Of a DNA stretch of 64,000 nucleotides, positions 35,830 through 48,006 are shown in pieces (position 1 is the stretch's first letter; each line of letters begins with the position of its first letter). The notes beneath the pieces were generated by a model that had not been told where the DNA came from, did no database searches, and worked only from the letters and a program-made list of their open reading frames with translations. The position numbers were made by a program, and so were the translations under genes. Location: the NCBI RefSeq assembly GCF_945859705.1, contig NC_079136.1, positions 6,427,501 to 6,491,500 on the forward strand, in the 5' to 3' direction. This stretch comes from Episyrphus balteatus. Its lineage: Eukaryota; Arthropoda; Insecta; Diptera; Syrphidae.

Positions 35830-36345
35830 AGTAAATAAAAATATTGGAAAAAGCTATCAATACCAACAATATGCGGTCTTCTACTGACAGAATTTTTCCA
35901 ATTTTGAATAGTTCGTAACGGTCGTTTCGTTTAAATTCTGTTACTTCAAACGGACCAAAGGACCATTTGAGTGGATTTTCTATTGGTAACTTGGTGACCA
36001 TTTCTATGATAATGTGTTTTAAAGCGTTCAATCTGATTTGAACATTTTGAATATTTCTAAGATCGCAATCGCAATACTCTTAAAATACCTGTCGATGTAA
36101 AGTTAAAGGTAACACCATTATCTGTTATAACTCGATGTGGGTTTCCAAATCTTCAAAGAATCTTTTCCCTTAGGGTTAAGCGATCCTTCTTGCTTTCCAC
36201 TTTTCTTTTGACTGCAAGAATGGACACAATTTGGAATAACTTCCGAATTTCTTTGTGATGCTAGGGATGTAGTATTTTCTTAATGATCTTCTCTACATTT
36301 TGGACGTGGATTTGGATCAGAATCAATCAGTCCTGAGTGAGTTTC
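35830..36345 (-). pseudogene. Ty3/gypsy-type integrase relic
   Basis: Read on the minus strand in shifting frames, three landmarks of a retrotransposon integrase occur in the right order. First is a zinc-finger-like end with CVHSCSQKKSGKQEGSLNP (about 36245-36170). Next is the core motif FGNPHRVITDNGVTFNF (about 36150-36095). Last is a C-terminal GPFEVTEFKRNDRYELFKIG (about 35960-35900). Several frameshifts and lost segments separate them. No LTR was found, so this is an old fragment. Confidence 0.65.
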
Positions 36346-36645
36346 ACGTGGAATGTTTTTCACCCGGAATATTTTTTAGACAGTGATAACGGAAAATATT
36401 AATTTTGAAGCTTGCCATGTCTAATAACAAGCTGAAAATTTATATAGCCCCTAAAACAGTGTATGTACCTATATTATATTTCAAGTCCAGTACTTTACTG
36501 ATGCGAAATGAAAAATCCAGTGCAAAAATAGAAAAACAAAATCGGAAACTAAAAATTTCGTTCTGCACGCTGTTCGATCAGTGAAATTGTACTAGATTAT
36601 ATTGTGAAGTCTCCACCTCTTAAGATGTTGCACAAAAACAATTAT

Positions 36646-36992
36646 CGGGCACGCAGCTGAAGCGAAACGAAAAATCTCCAAAGTCGACAGCAAAAATGCT
36701 AAAGAAAAAATATCATCGAATTTTCTGTCAATGTCGAAATAAAACATTCCAAACTAATTTAGCACTCAAGAAAAATAAGAGGTAATAATTTTTAGAACAA
36801 GAAATAAATGTATTAAATGTGTAAAAGTCCTCAACACTGCTCTTGGAGTCAAGAAAAATGCACAGGATAGAAAAAAGTAAGTGACAAATGAGTGAAAACT
36901 CTCCAATTTTTCGAACGAAAATTTTTCGTTCAAGATTTCGTTATCGAATTTTTGTATGGAAAATTTCGTTTCGCTTCAGCTGCGTACTAGGC
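36646..36992. mobile_element. 347-bp MITE, GCAGCTGAAGCGAAACG family, copy 1
   Basis: The left end ACGCAGCTGAAGCGAAACGA (36651 on) is mirrored by TCGTTTCGCTTCAGCTGCGT (about 36965-36985). A second member lies at 46681-46930 with the same CTAGGCTTAAAT flank on the right. Non-coding. Confidence 0.75.
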
Positions 36993-37194
36993 TTAAATTT
37001 CATGTTTTTTCGTCAATAAATGACTGCCCAAATGATTTTTTGAGCAAACAATATCAAACGCACCACTTTGCGATGACGAAAAACGTCTCCAACAGCGTTT
37101 TCGCATAAATAAATTTCCATACATGATTTCGACGTTCCGGTTTTTGTCGAGCCCCTTTGGTGTGGGATAGGACATAAACAAATAAATTGCACGA

Positions 37195-37959
37195 CTGGGG
37201 TCGCACGTACTTGCTCTTATGGTAAAAGTTACTCTAATGTTAAAGTTTTCAATTGAACAAAATAAGGGAAAAATTAAAATTTGATATTTTCACTGAATTT
37301 CGTTAGTGGTGCAAAAAAATAAAATCTATTTTTATAAATAATTAAATACCGTTTTAAATGCTCTTTTACAAAAAACTAAGTATGCCATTTTATTTCTAGT
37401 ATAAAAAGGAATTTTTAGAAAAAAAATTTCGAAAATCGTTAGAGCCGTTTTTTTAAAAATTAATTTTTTATATATTAAAATTTCTTAACATTTGTCAAAA
37501 AAAAAATTGATATGCAATTTTGAATAAATAATTAATTTACACATAAAAACGAAATTTCAAAATTTTTTTTTTGAAAAATTAAAAATTTTTTTAAATAATG
37601 ATTGTTTAAACGTTTCTGTATTAAAAATTTGGTCGAAATCTGTTTTGTCGTTTATGAGAAATTCATAAATCCAAAAAACCGTTCTATGGCAGGTACCGTT
37701 AATAACGGTACAAAAAATATTTTTTGTATTATCAAAGGCGGCTCTTATCAATAACAGTAAGCATAAAAATTTTAATCAAAATCGTTAGAGCCGTTTTTGA
37801 AATAAATCAACTTTTCTGTTTCCGTTATATGACAGGTACCGTTAGTTTTGGTCCTAAAAAAAAAAATTCAATTTCTCCTCTAGGGAATCACCCAAAACTG
37901 TTAACTACCAAGTTTGAAGAAAATCGCTTTAGTAGTTTAGGCTGTAGCTCGAGGTTCTT

Positions 37960-37992
<33 letters not shown>

Positions 37993-38092
37993 ATTGCCGG
38001 ACCCACTTTTTTGGCATTCTCCATCATCGTAATGTCATGTAAAATTGTTATCTCGAGTTCGATTTTTTTTACGAATCCTAAACTTGCCCTAT
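37195..38092. mobile_element. Dispersed dipteran repeat with (GACA)n tract, copy 1
   Basis: Landmarks in order are CGTACTTGCTCTTATG-type start, AAAATCGTTAGAGCCGTTTT, GACAGGTACCGTTA, CCAAGTTTGAAG, GTTTAGGCTGTAGCT, and a (GACA)n tract, then TGTTATCTCGAGTTCGATTT. The same order occurs at 53040-53720 and partly at 46316-46560 and 45295-45370. A conserved core next to a GTCY microsatellite recalls the mini-me elements described in Diptera, but homology to them is my inference. Confidence 0.6.
37961..37992. repeat. (CAGA)8 microsatellite
   Basis: Eight uninterrupted CAGA units lie inside the dispersed repeat. The related copy at about 53635-53660 has an interrupted, shorter version of the same tract. 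Confidence 0.9.
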
Positions 38093-38110
38093 AGTACCTA
38101 TATCGCAAGT

Positions 38111-38358
38111 AAAAATACCAAGACTGGAAACTTTCGTACGTCTTTCCCCCCAAAACCCTTTTGTGTACAGCGTTGTCTGTGAATATATGTGAAAGCCACC
38201 ACGTTGGTAAATGACGTTAACAAGCACACATTTATAGATTCACGACATTCACCACACATCGGACACGAACACAACGATAGGTTCACGACATTCACCACAC
38301 CTCGCAGCTTGTAGGCAAACGTCAGTTGACCGCCGAGTTTCCAGTCTTGGTATTTTTT
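38111..38358. mobile_element. 248-bp foldback just upstream of wolframin
   Basis: AAAAATACCAAGACTGGAAA (38111 on) is the inverse of TTTCCAGTCTTGGTATTTTT (ending near 38357). Inside, TTCACGACATTCACCACAC occurs twice as a direct repeat about 45 bp apart. The right end is only about 225 bp before the wolframin start codon. Confidence 0.7.
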
Positions 38359-38582
38359 GTTTATGGGATAGGATAGATAGGAAATTCACCACTTTTCGGA
38401 TTTGCTCTACAACGAATCTGGCAGCTCCTTCATCAGCTGTCTAATAAATTTCTATTCCCGAACGCACCCCTCAAAAATTTTACCTGTCAAACAACCCCAA
38501 ATGAAAAATTTTGTTTTGAAATTTTTCTATGTGGTGTGTCGTGTTATGAAGTGCTTCTATTTTTCACATCCAATTTCTTCTT

Positions 38583-41500
38583 ATGGCTAATTGGACAAAA
38601 AAACCTCCAGCAGGTTCGTCCAATCGAAGAAAATGGAATCTAGAAGGTAACCATAAATCACCCAATCGAATCACATTCTTGTTTTGATCCCATTTCATGA
38701 TACCCTCTCCTCAGATCGAACCTCGCTGAATAATCTTAAATACCACTTTGCAGCAGATGGTTGTTCTGATGTCCAATATGACCTCGCCAGACAGCTATTA
38801 GATAGTAACATTGGTAAATATTATTAATTTATTATAATATTTTTGATTTCCAAACTGGGTTTTGTTGTTTCTTGTGTTTAGAGCACAATGAAGCCTCATC
38901 GCATGTTCAAGGCGTTCACTGGCTTCTATGTGCTGCCCAACAAGGTCACGAAGACGCCCTGCGACTGCTACAAGAATGTTTCGACAATCGTCGCGGCATT
39001 AGCGATGCCAACATCGATGACGTAAGAAGTTGTCTCGGGATGACAACGGGCGAACGAGCTGCCCGCAAAGCAGCTCGTGATTTATTTGCTTGCTTGTCCA
39101 ATGGAGGAGAACACATTACTCCCAAACAACTCGAACGCAAAATGCGTGAAATATACAAATTACAGAAACGACGTAAACGCCACAACGACTCAACCTCCGA
39201 AGAAGAAGACGAAACTGAACAATTGGAAGATGTTAACCATGTTAATGGTGACATTTATCCTTGTGAGGGGGTAGATTTGAATGTATCCCATCCTGAGAGA
39301 GTTATAACAGAGGCAAATTTGGTCAATGCAGCGGTGAACTATGCAAATGGCCGTTTGCCTGCTGTAAACGACGAGCTTACTCTGTCGATTCCACATCCCA
39401 ATTCGTTGGATCACGTTCCGTGCTTCCATCGGATTATTTTCCATCCGATTGTGTTCTGCAGGTTACTCTACCATCGGTTGATTAACTTGATTGCCTCATT
39501 TCCAGGCTCACTCTCGCCCAGCATGAAGTTGGCTTTAATTTTCCTTGTTTACATTGTCGTTTCCAGCGATAACCTTACTGTCTACCTCCCCATTTCCTTT
39601 TACTATCTCTGTTTGGGAGCAATGGTCTGGTCGACTTGTAAGATGCTAAAATCCAAACATGATTTCATTGATTTTCGAATCTGGTCTGGCTTGTTTCTAA
39701 GCTATGGCGATAATAATGTCGAAGCAGGGATTTCTGAGAATCGTTTTTTAAAGAACAACATGAAACCATATTTGTATTTCTTTTGTGCTTTTGTTGGCAA
39801 TCTTATTGTTTGTCCATTGATTAGCACCGAATGGCTGCCACATTCGGAGATTACCATACTCTCATTTCTCATGGTATTCATATCGATGGTGGCATTTATG
39901 TATACATCATCTCAGAGACGTTTTCCTGATATTCTCGTCCTTTTCTCCTTCGGAATTAATGTTTTGGCCAAGTATCCTTATGAAATGGATGAGGTTGTAA
40001 GTACAGGATGGAGATTTCTTGATTTGAAGGTACCAACTTTCAGTTCATTTGTTATTGGCAATGGAATTGAATTCTGTTTGAACTGTCGGACTGTGCTGTA
40101 TTTGATGATTCCTTTGTTTTTGGTGCATTTGGCTAAACGATCGAATTGGCATGGAACTTATACATATCTCATTCCACATTGTGTCACTTTAAGTTGGCTT
40201 CAATTGTGTATTACAAGTTCACAGAGTGCAACTATGTTTGGGGTGGTTAGAGCAGCACTCGGATTGGCTGGAATACTACTGTTTCTGCCTCTCTTCGGAA
40301 TTGTTTCGTTGATGGTGCCAGTGTTTCTGGCAGTGGAATATGTTGGCTTGACAGATCCACGAATGCGATTGGTTACGACAATTGTAGCTGCAGCTTTTGC
40401 GCTATTGGGTTCCTGTTGCATGGCTGTTAACCAGAATACGCAGAAGTACATCACATTCCTTCAGGTGAGTATAATTATTGAATAATTATATTTATAGAAG
40501 TGATACAGGGAACCAAATCCGCCATGAATGAGATTTTGCGCTACACTCACTTTATAGGATTGTGTATTCGATAGACTAAAAATCCCTGAAAAGGACTTTT
40601 TGGTTACTAGGTAACCAAATTCATAAAAATGCAAAAAATTACATTTTGTTTATTTGTATTATTTTAGTTTGTATTTATTAATTTTTTGTTTTTGTAATAT
40701 GTATTTTAAAAATAAGTTGAATTTACGAGGGTGAAGAAATATTTATAAATTTTTGATTCTGATTTGAAAGTATTTTTAACACCGACTACAAGGAGATGAA
40801 TTATTTTGTTCAATTATTGAGCGCAAGTGTGTATTTCATTTCGATAAAAGTGTGTAAGCGCCTAAGCCAAATTTGTAATTCACATTATTCGCGTGCACTG
40901 TGGCGTATACTTGCTCTTTTTAATGGCTTTATTTTAGAGTATTTTATAATTCTGAATGAGACCCGAAACACTCTAAAATTTGTATAGTCCTTTTTATGAA
41001 AAGACGAATATGTATGTATTTGTTGAGTAGGGGTGATCGGGATAAGAAGTAACAGGGGTAAAAATTAATAGCTAAACAAAAACAGTGTTCCTCTTAGAAT
41101 TTAAAATTGCGTGAAAGAGAAAAATGTTCTTATTTTCCATAGCTATCGGTCCATCGCCTTCAGTTGCAAATGAGACGATAATAGTGTAGTGAAACTTTTT
41201 TTTTTCAATGTTTGATAGATAAAAATCTTCACACGGATCCTGTTTATTGGGGTCCGTTTATTTATGTTTTTTTTAACCGTGACTCAGGCAAAGGATTCTT
41301 AATTTGTATTCATTCAAATTTCTTCTTATTGTTCTGGCCACATGGGTTTTGGGTTTATGACAGAAATAAAACGAAAATTTTATTTCTTTATTTTATTTAA
41401 TTGAAGTACGTTGTGTATGATTGATGGGTATTTTTTAATGCTGAGATATACAAAAACAACTTTTTTATTTTTTTTTTTTTTTAAATGTCGTTTTTGATTG

Positions 41501-43416
41501 GCTCTCCGGAAGCATCCGAAATCATTCAGAAGCCTTCTGAAAGTGTTTCATTCGCACGAATATGACAGAAAGAACGCTTCTCAGAATATTATTATTATTA
41601 TTATTTATTAATAAGAATAAAAAATTTCTTCTTGATTTCAAAACAGAATTCACTCAAAATGACTAATATTTAAAAAATTAAACGTTAAACCTTTTCCTAA
41701 TAGAAAACAAAACAAAATTTTATTTGATTAGAAGCGATTCAGTGTTTTATTTATTTCAGATAAAAAAAACTAGTTTTCATAATACTGTTTCATAATGCTG
41801 TTCAAAATACTGTTTTTTGTTTGCTTCTATTTTCTTGTCCGCTGACATAGGATGCTAGAATTTTGGCAATGGCTGGAAGTTGAAATAAAATTGAAGGGTC
41901 GAGAGGAAAAACAGCACGAGAAAAACGCAATTTAAAATTTTGATTTCTATACAACTTAGCCCTGATTTTTCAATCGTCAGTTAGACTATCAGAAGAATAA
42001 ATTTCAATATAAAAAAAACTTTTATTCCTAGGAATAAGCTCTATCTGAGGTTTATCTGACTATTGAAAAATTGGCCCTTAGTAGTGTGTATAGGCACATC
42101 ATTAATTAAGTTTTTTTTAGCAAGGTTTAAATTTGTTTTATAAAAGTAAGGATGCCATCAGATAGCGCTCAGTAAATACTTAAAGACCTCATCATTAGTT
42201 TATTTTTAACAAAAAGTGGACATGTGCCGTTTTTCCTCTGGACCCTTGAATTATTTTACCGTTACATCAAGATTTTGGGGGAGTAATAAAATTCGTACTC
42301 ACTATTTCCTAACCAGTTATCAGTGGGACAAGGCTTATTAAACGTGAAAGGTATTTTTTATAGTATTAAATTGTGTTATGATTCAAAAACTTTTAATTGT
42401 TTCCTATTTCAAAAGTGCGAGATGTTAAGTAGATTTTTCTTATGGCTGCCACCGTTTAAAAAATACGAACTCATCCCAGCAAAAGAAAAAAGTGTCACTT
42501 CTATAAATATAATTATTCAATTATTTAATATACCTCCTCATGGACTCCATTGATTTTAAATTCTTATTTCCAGATTGCTGTAAGCATTGTTGCTGCTGCT
42601 ATCTTAACACTGCCCTACATGACGTCTAGCTTCAAGGCAGTTCACACTGAAACATCACTTTATTCGAATCTTATTCACGATAAACCGATCATCACGTCCG
42701 AAGAGGACACTCAACGTCACATTTCCTGGGAGAAATTCTATCATTTGTGTGGCCAGCCAGCTTGGGAACACAGCAACAAAATTAAAACACAACTACGATG
42801 CTCATACCTCACAGGATCCACTGTCTCTTGGGATGGCACAATTACCGAAGTTCAAATTGCGAGAGTTATGAATTTCCGAGCTGAACTTATTCGAGACTAT
42901 TTGCCGGCATGGTTGGCGAATATTGTCGAGTGTGTTTATGGGGAATCGAATAGGTTGGAGTGTTCGGATGGGGATGTCTTATGCGAGGAATTGCGCAAGA
43001 CAACTAAACTACAACAGCGGTGCAACTTGAATCGATGGAATGTCTACGAGTATGAGATGCTCCTTCGCATGAATTCTGGTCTCCTGAGTAAACCAATCGA
43101 CGTTAAAGTGCATGCAGATGATCGATTTAGGAATTTTACGACTCTCCTTCGCAGTGGCGATCGAATTCATATTTATGGAAAACTAATGAATACTCGAAAG
43201 TCAGCGAATACAGCGAGAGAAGATTTTGTCCTTGGTTCGGGGAAACCTTCGGTTCAGTTGACAGGAATTGAGTGTACTGTTTGCACTGAAAAAGATATGC
43301 CAGCATTGAATTTTAACAAAATGACTTCAGCTGTAGATGCAAGGATGCGTGATCTTACACGAGGCATCAAATATTTGCTCAATGTCCTCCTCAATCCATT
43401 GATTACCTTTAAATAG
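38583..43416 (+). CDS. wfs1: Wolframin (WFS1), 862 aa
   Basis: Wolframin is an ER multi-pass membrane protein involved in calcium handling and the unfolded-protein response. Coding exons are 38583-38646, 38715-38813, 38882-40464 and 42574-43416 (2589 nt; GT..AG joins in phase). The start MANWTKKPPAGSSNRRKWNLE is followed by a Sel1-like helical region (DGCSDVQYDLARQLL, VQGVHWLLCAAQQGHEDALR) and an acidic, Lys/Arg-rich cytosolic linker. A block of about nine to ten hydrophobic segments follows from about residue 267 to 600. The C-terminal luminal domain is family-typical: FYHLCGQPAWEHSNK, TQLRCSYLTGSTVSWDGTI, VECVYGES, FTTLLRSGDRIHIYGKL and GIECTVCT. Length is close to the human protein (890). 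The last intron (2.1 kb) splits the final membrane segment from the luminal domain. No signal peptide is expected in this family. Confidence 0.95.
40465..42573 (+). other. wfs1: Last intron of wolframin
   Basis: The donor GTGAGT and an acceptor TTATTTCCAG bound it. It holds one MITE (41955-42082) and AT-rich DNA. The ORFs at 40796 and 41212 are not recognisable. Confidence 0.7.
41955..42082. mobile_element. 128-bp MITE, TTAGCCCTGATTTTTC family, copy 1
   Basis: CTTAGCCCTGATTTTTCAATC at the left pairs with ATTGAAAAATTGGCCCTTAG at the right. The centre has TTCCTAGGAA. A second copy with the same ends and centre lies at 63804-63923. Confidence 0.8.
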
Positions 43417-43871
43417 TAGAAGGGTAAACACTCCTAACCCATATTCCCATGACACCAATGTAGAGAAAGGAGAAAGAAGCTTGATTAGTATTTATTAGAA
43501 ATAACAATATCAGTATGTGTGTGTAGAAATGATTTATTATGTAGTGTATACACGCTTACCAGGAAAAAAAAAAATCCCGACAATTTTTTTTGAATTTTTA
43601 TTATGTTTGGAGTTATCTTATGTGTTGATTATTATGGATCGGATAAGCTGAATAACTTATAGTACCTAATGCTTCTATAAATGTATTGTTTTAGAAAAAA
43701 AATATTAAAAAATATACAAAATATTTGTGGATCGTATTATTGTAATGCAAATATAATTTACGTTTACATTGAATGTTTACAATAATTACTTAAACATTAT
43801 TTTTTTTTGTTATTTAACTGTACCGTCATATTTGATGACTTAAATATCATAGATGTTCAAGTGTTTAAATA

Positions 43872-43998
43872 ATGTCAAGAAAAGTCAATGGAAAGCGGAG
43901 AAAGCGAAGTTTTGAAACATTTGAATTAAAATTTTACACGACACAAAAAGCTGCAGCAACTTATATTGAACAACTTTGTGGAATCCCTAAAAGTCATG
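43872..43998 (+). CDS. Possible orphan first exon of an unknown gene
   Basis: An ATG after AATA opens a basic reading frame (MSRKVNGKRRKRSFETFELK.., then AAATYIEQLCGIPKSH) that runs into a good splice donor, CATG|GTAAGATT, after 127 nt. Unspliced it stops at about 59 residues. The residue composition and lack of low complexity look coding, but I do not recognise the protein. I find no convincing next exon before the GDP-fucose transporter at 48007. It could be a broken gene, a short gene, or chance. Confidence 0.3.
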
Positions 43999-44029
43999 GT
44001 AAGATTAAAATTATTTTGTATATTACGTT

Positions 44030-44755
44030 TGAAAAATGTGTGATACCATAAATAAGTTTCTTACACACAAGGTCTGTTTAATGAAGAAAATCTAGAATAG
44101 AACAGATCAGAACAGCACAAATACGTGAAAACTGTCAGAACAAAACAGATTAGAAAATTAGAACTCCAAGCTTAATAGGTTTGACAAATGCCCAAAAGTT
44201 TTGAAAATTTAATAAAAAAAAATTGACTGTAATGATTTTTCATTCAAATAAATTAAAATAAATTGTCATATTTGTTCACTATTTAAATTTTTTTATTCAT
44301 AAATTATAAGATTCTTAAGAAATTCAAATATTTTTTATTCATTTTATCATATTTTTGTTTGAATAAATAAAAACAGGTGTGCTTGACATTTCTCACTCAC
44401 TTGCTCTACCCCGAAAGTAGGAGCAGAAAAACTTGAACTTTTCTGTGCTGAAAAAATTCATGAAACATAAAATGACAGATTTTAGAACAAGTTGGGGTGA
44501 GTTTTATTTCATGAAACACAAAAACTTGTACTTTTCGGATCTTTTTTGTGCGGAACACATTCATTAAACAGACCCACAGTTCCTTCTTAAAACCATGGAC
44601 AAAAAACAAAAAAACAAAATTATAACAATCCGAAATAGGGTTTCAATTTTCCCCTTTTGTAATTTTCGGGTTTTAATTGGGAAGGGTATAGCCTTACTCA
44701 AAACTACACGACTTTATACACCCCGACTCAATACATAGCACGACTCATCGCAACT
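44030..44755. other. Intergenic, nothing recognised
   Basis: AT-rich DNA between the orphan exon and the 174-bp duplication. The minus-strand frame at 44406-44609 has no motif. Confidence 0.4.
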
Positions 44756-45103
44756 CGTATTTTTGTGGGTTTAATTTTTTAAAGAATTACATACATATAT
44801 ACAGAGACCTATATGGAGATTTTCTAACACTCTTATATGCAAATCGTTTTAGCGAACTTTCGGCTTTAAAAATGATTAAATTATCAAATTCTACCTATGC
44901 ATTTTGTTGCATTTTTTATGGCTAAAATACGTATTTTTGTGGGTTTAATTTTTTAAAGAATTACATACATATATACAGAGACCTATATGGAGATTTTCTA
45001 ACACTCTTATATGCAAATCGTTTTAGCGAACTTTCGGCTTTAAAAATGATTAAATTATCAAATTCTACCTATGCATTTTGTTGCATTTTTTATGGCTAAA
45101 ATA
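44756..45103. repeat. Perfect 174-bp tandem duplication
   Basis: The 174 bases from 44756 (CGTATTTTTGTGGGTTTAAT..) are followed at 44930 by what reads as an identical copy ending GGCTAAAATA. The lack of divergence points to a very recent duplication or an assembly artefact. Confidence 0.9.
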
Positions 45104-46315
45104 CGAATTAGTAAGAAAAAACTTTTGTTCACTGTGGCGTATGTGCACTTTTTTAAAGAAATTTATACTTGCTCTATTATCTTAGTAATTTTTTTTTTTA
45201 ATTCTGTTGAAATTTTGGTTTTAGATGTTGGTTAGTGATTTCTACAAAATGGCTAGGTATCAATTTTATTTTAAAACTTTTTTTCCAAGAAATTATTTAT
45301 AAAAAAATACTTTTTTACAAAACGGCTCTAACGATTTTGAACTTTTTTTTTCTAAAAATGCATCTTAGTAAAACAAATGAAACTGCATACTTGTCTTGAA
45401 GGGCAATTTGATTTCAGATTTTGTTTTATTCCTTTGAAAACCGATTTTTATGTTTTTTTTTTATTTTTTGTTTTGCTTTTATATGTATTTACATATGTAC
45501 CTACGATAATTACATTTACTAGTATCTATAGTCCTAAAAATTCTAGCAATTTGAACTCTAAGACTAAGTTCGTGCGACCCACTCGTGCATTTTATTTTTA
45601 TAAACAATGGGTGATATGCATAAAAATTAGTAAATGCTTTTACTAGAGAATTTTCAAGTATACATATATACTATTTTTGATATGCATAAAAATCAAGTAA
45701 ATGCTGAAAATTAAGTATTTACTATCAGTCATAGTAACTACTTTTTTGGATGAACTTTTTCAGCAAATACTTTACTCCATATGCATAAAAACTAGTAAGT
45801 ACTTTTTTTCTTTAGGAATTACTAGATTTTTTTCAAAGTTACAAAATACCAACTTGTAAAATTGATAGTATATACTTTTTTTTTTAAACCGCAGTTATGA
45901 AGCCATGAAACTTATAAATAGCAGTCTTGAGTCACATTTAGACGCTATCGGTTCATGGCATTTCTTAAAAATGGATGGTTGTTAATATTTGTCGAAATGG
46001 CAGAATTTTTATTTATCAATTACCAAAAAGTTTATAAAGATCGTTAATCAAGCTCAGAGTTGAATTTAAAGAAACTTTATCAATATGAAACGGAAAATGC
46101 GTATTGGTTGAGTAAACAATTTTTTGGTAAGTCAGTATTGTAATTGAAAAGTAATTTTTTTTTACAATACATTTTGTTTTAAGTACCTAATGTCAAGTTT
46201 CAAGACATAATTTCAACTCTGAATCATATTTGAATTGCCAATGGTATCTTAACTTTATGAGCCATGAATAATATATTTTAAGGAATTCGCAATGAAAAAA
46301 AAAAATTCAAAACTG

Positions 46316-46560
46316 GGTCGTACGTACTTGCTCTTATGTCAAAAGTTGCTTGAAATATTAAATTATTGAAAATTTTTCTTTATTTTAATATTAAGGCCAC
46401 TAAAAAGTTTTAATTGAAATCGGTGGTGTCGTTTTAAAAAAAAGGTTCAAAGGAAATACCGTTAATTAGGGTCCAAATTTTCCACATAACATTTTTTTTT
46501 TCCAAAATCGTTAGAGCCGTCATGTCCGATTGTTATCTCGAATTTGATTTTGTATGCTGC
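46316..46560. mobile_element. Dispersed (GACA)n-type repeat, fragment without the tract
   Basis: It matches the start of the copy at 37195 (GGGTCGTACGTACTTGCTCTTATG) and its AAAATCGTTAGAGCCGT and TGTTATCTCGAATTTGATTT blocks, but the microsatellite and middle part are missing. Confidence 0.5.
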
Positions 46561-46680
46561 TGTTAAGTTTATTTTTGACTCACAAAATAGCACGAAAGAT
46601 GTTTACAAACTCAAATTGTAGGAACAGTAAAAATTTGTATTGGGTTACACGGTAAAACTTTAAGAAAAAATGTATTTGTA

Positions 46681-46930
46681 AGGCCTAGTACGCTGCTAAA
46701 GCGAAACGAAAATTTGTGTAGGTCTCCAAAGTCAAAAAAACTCTTTTTTTAGTAAGTAAAATACCGTGCAAAATTAAATGTTAGTGACGAATGATTTTAA
46801 TTTTTCCAAATGTTCGGGCATAGGTAAGAATTTCGTTGTCCAAGCTGAAAAAAAATTTCGTTCACAATTTCGTTATGCTTGTTATGTAAGAAAATTTTCG
46901 TTTCGCTTCAGCAGCATATCTACTAGGCTT
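46681..46930. mobile_element. 250-bp MITE, GCTGAAGCGAAACG family, copy 2 (nested)
   Basis: GCCTAGTACGCTGCTAAAGCG at the left and TTTCGCTTCAGCAGCATATC then TACTAGGC at the right are inverted ends like those at 36646-36992. It is inside the 1.57-kb TIR element. Confidence 0.7.
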
Positions 46931-48006
46931 AAATACGAAACGAATACCAATCGTCTAAAAAAAAGTATTTACTATAATTTTTGGGTGAATTCTAGTATTT
47001 ACTTGGATGAATTTTGTATCTACTGAAAGTATTTGCCTGCTAGCAGGTACTTTTTTTATGCATACGAAATTAAGTAAATACTATGAATTTTACCTTTTAC
47101 TAGAATTTATAGTATTTACTTTCACCTTTTACTTTAATTAAGTACTATCTTTTTATGCATATCACCCAATGTGCCGAACATGATTTAAATTCGATTTTTT
47201 TTTAAAGGAAATCGACATGAATAAAACAAAGTTTTGATTGAGATTCCATTCACTTTTCATTTCGACTTACGTTTGTTCACGAAAAAAAAACGAGTGACAA
47301 ATAGAATGCAAATTGAGTCTTGTCGTATATTTTGATGTCGTTTACGACATCGGTAATAGGGGTAAATGTTATTGCTAATCGGTAATGATTTTTCTTTTCT
47401 GAAAAAAAAAAGAAAAGAATTTCCTCGGGCAACAAAGCAAAAAATAAATAAAAATTTGAGCGTTTTAAAAAAATTAAAAGTGAAAAAAATTCAATAATTC
47501 CTTACTTTTAACAATTCAGTTCAGAAATTTTTAATTACGAATGGATTCTGCGCGATTCGGCATTTCGATACGAATGGAATTCGTGATAAGGACGATTTTC
47601 ATAATGCTTTTAAATCCTCTTTTAAATCGATTTTAAAGTCGTTGAATACCTTAAAAATCAACTTCCGTTTTCCACTCACAACGATTTCACCTTTTTTTTT
47701 TGTGGTGAGAGGTGATTACTACACTGCGCAGGTGCATAAATTAGCGGTCAACTGACAGCTAACAGCTGTTGCTTCTGCCAAGAAGAAGTGACACTTTTCA
47801 TAATCGGCAAAAATAAATACACAGAAAAAACGAAAAAGCCGCAAGCGTTTTTTTTCTCGATGAAAAATTAAAAGAATACATACCTACAAAAAAAGATAAT
47901 AGAAAAACGAATCTAATTAAACAATTTAAACAAATAATGAGAGGCTAACCTGAAATTGAATAGAACAAAAAAAAAAAAACATAGAAACAAAAAAAACAGC
48001 CACGCG

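Larger units (their letters stand above)
45605..47171. mobile_element. 1.57-kb TIR element with subterminal repeats
   Basis: Left end CAATGGGTGATATGCATAAA and right end TTTATGCATATCACCCAATG are inverted with one mismatch. Next to both ends the words TATGCATAAAA and AGTAAATAC/GTATTTACT recur several times, like transposase-binding subterminal repeats. No transposase frame is seen. Another MITE (46681-46930) and part of the dispersed repeat (46316-46560) lie inside. Confidence 0.65.
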
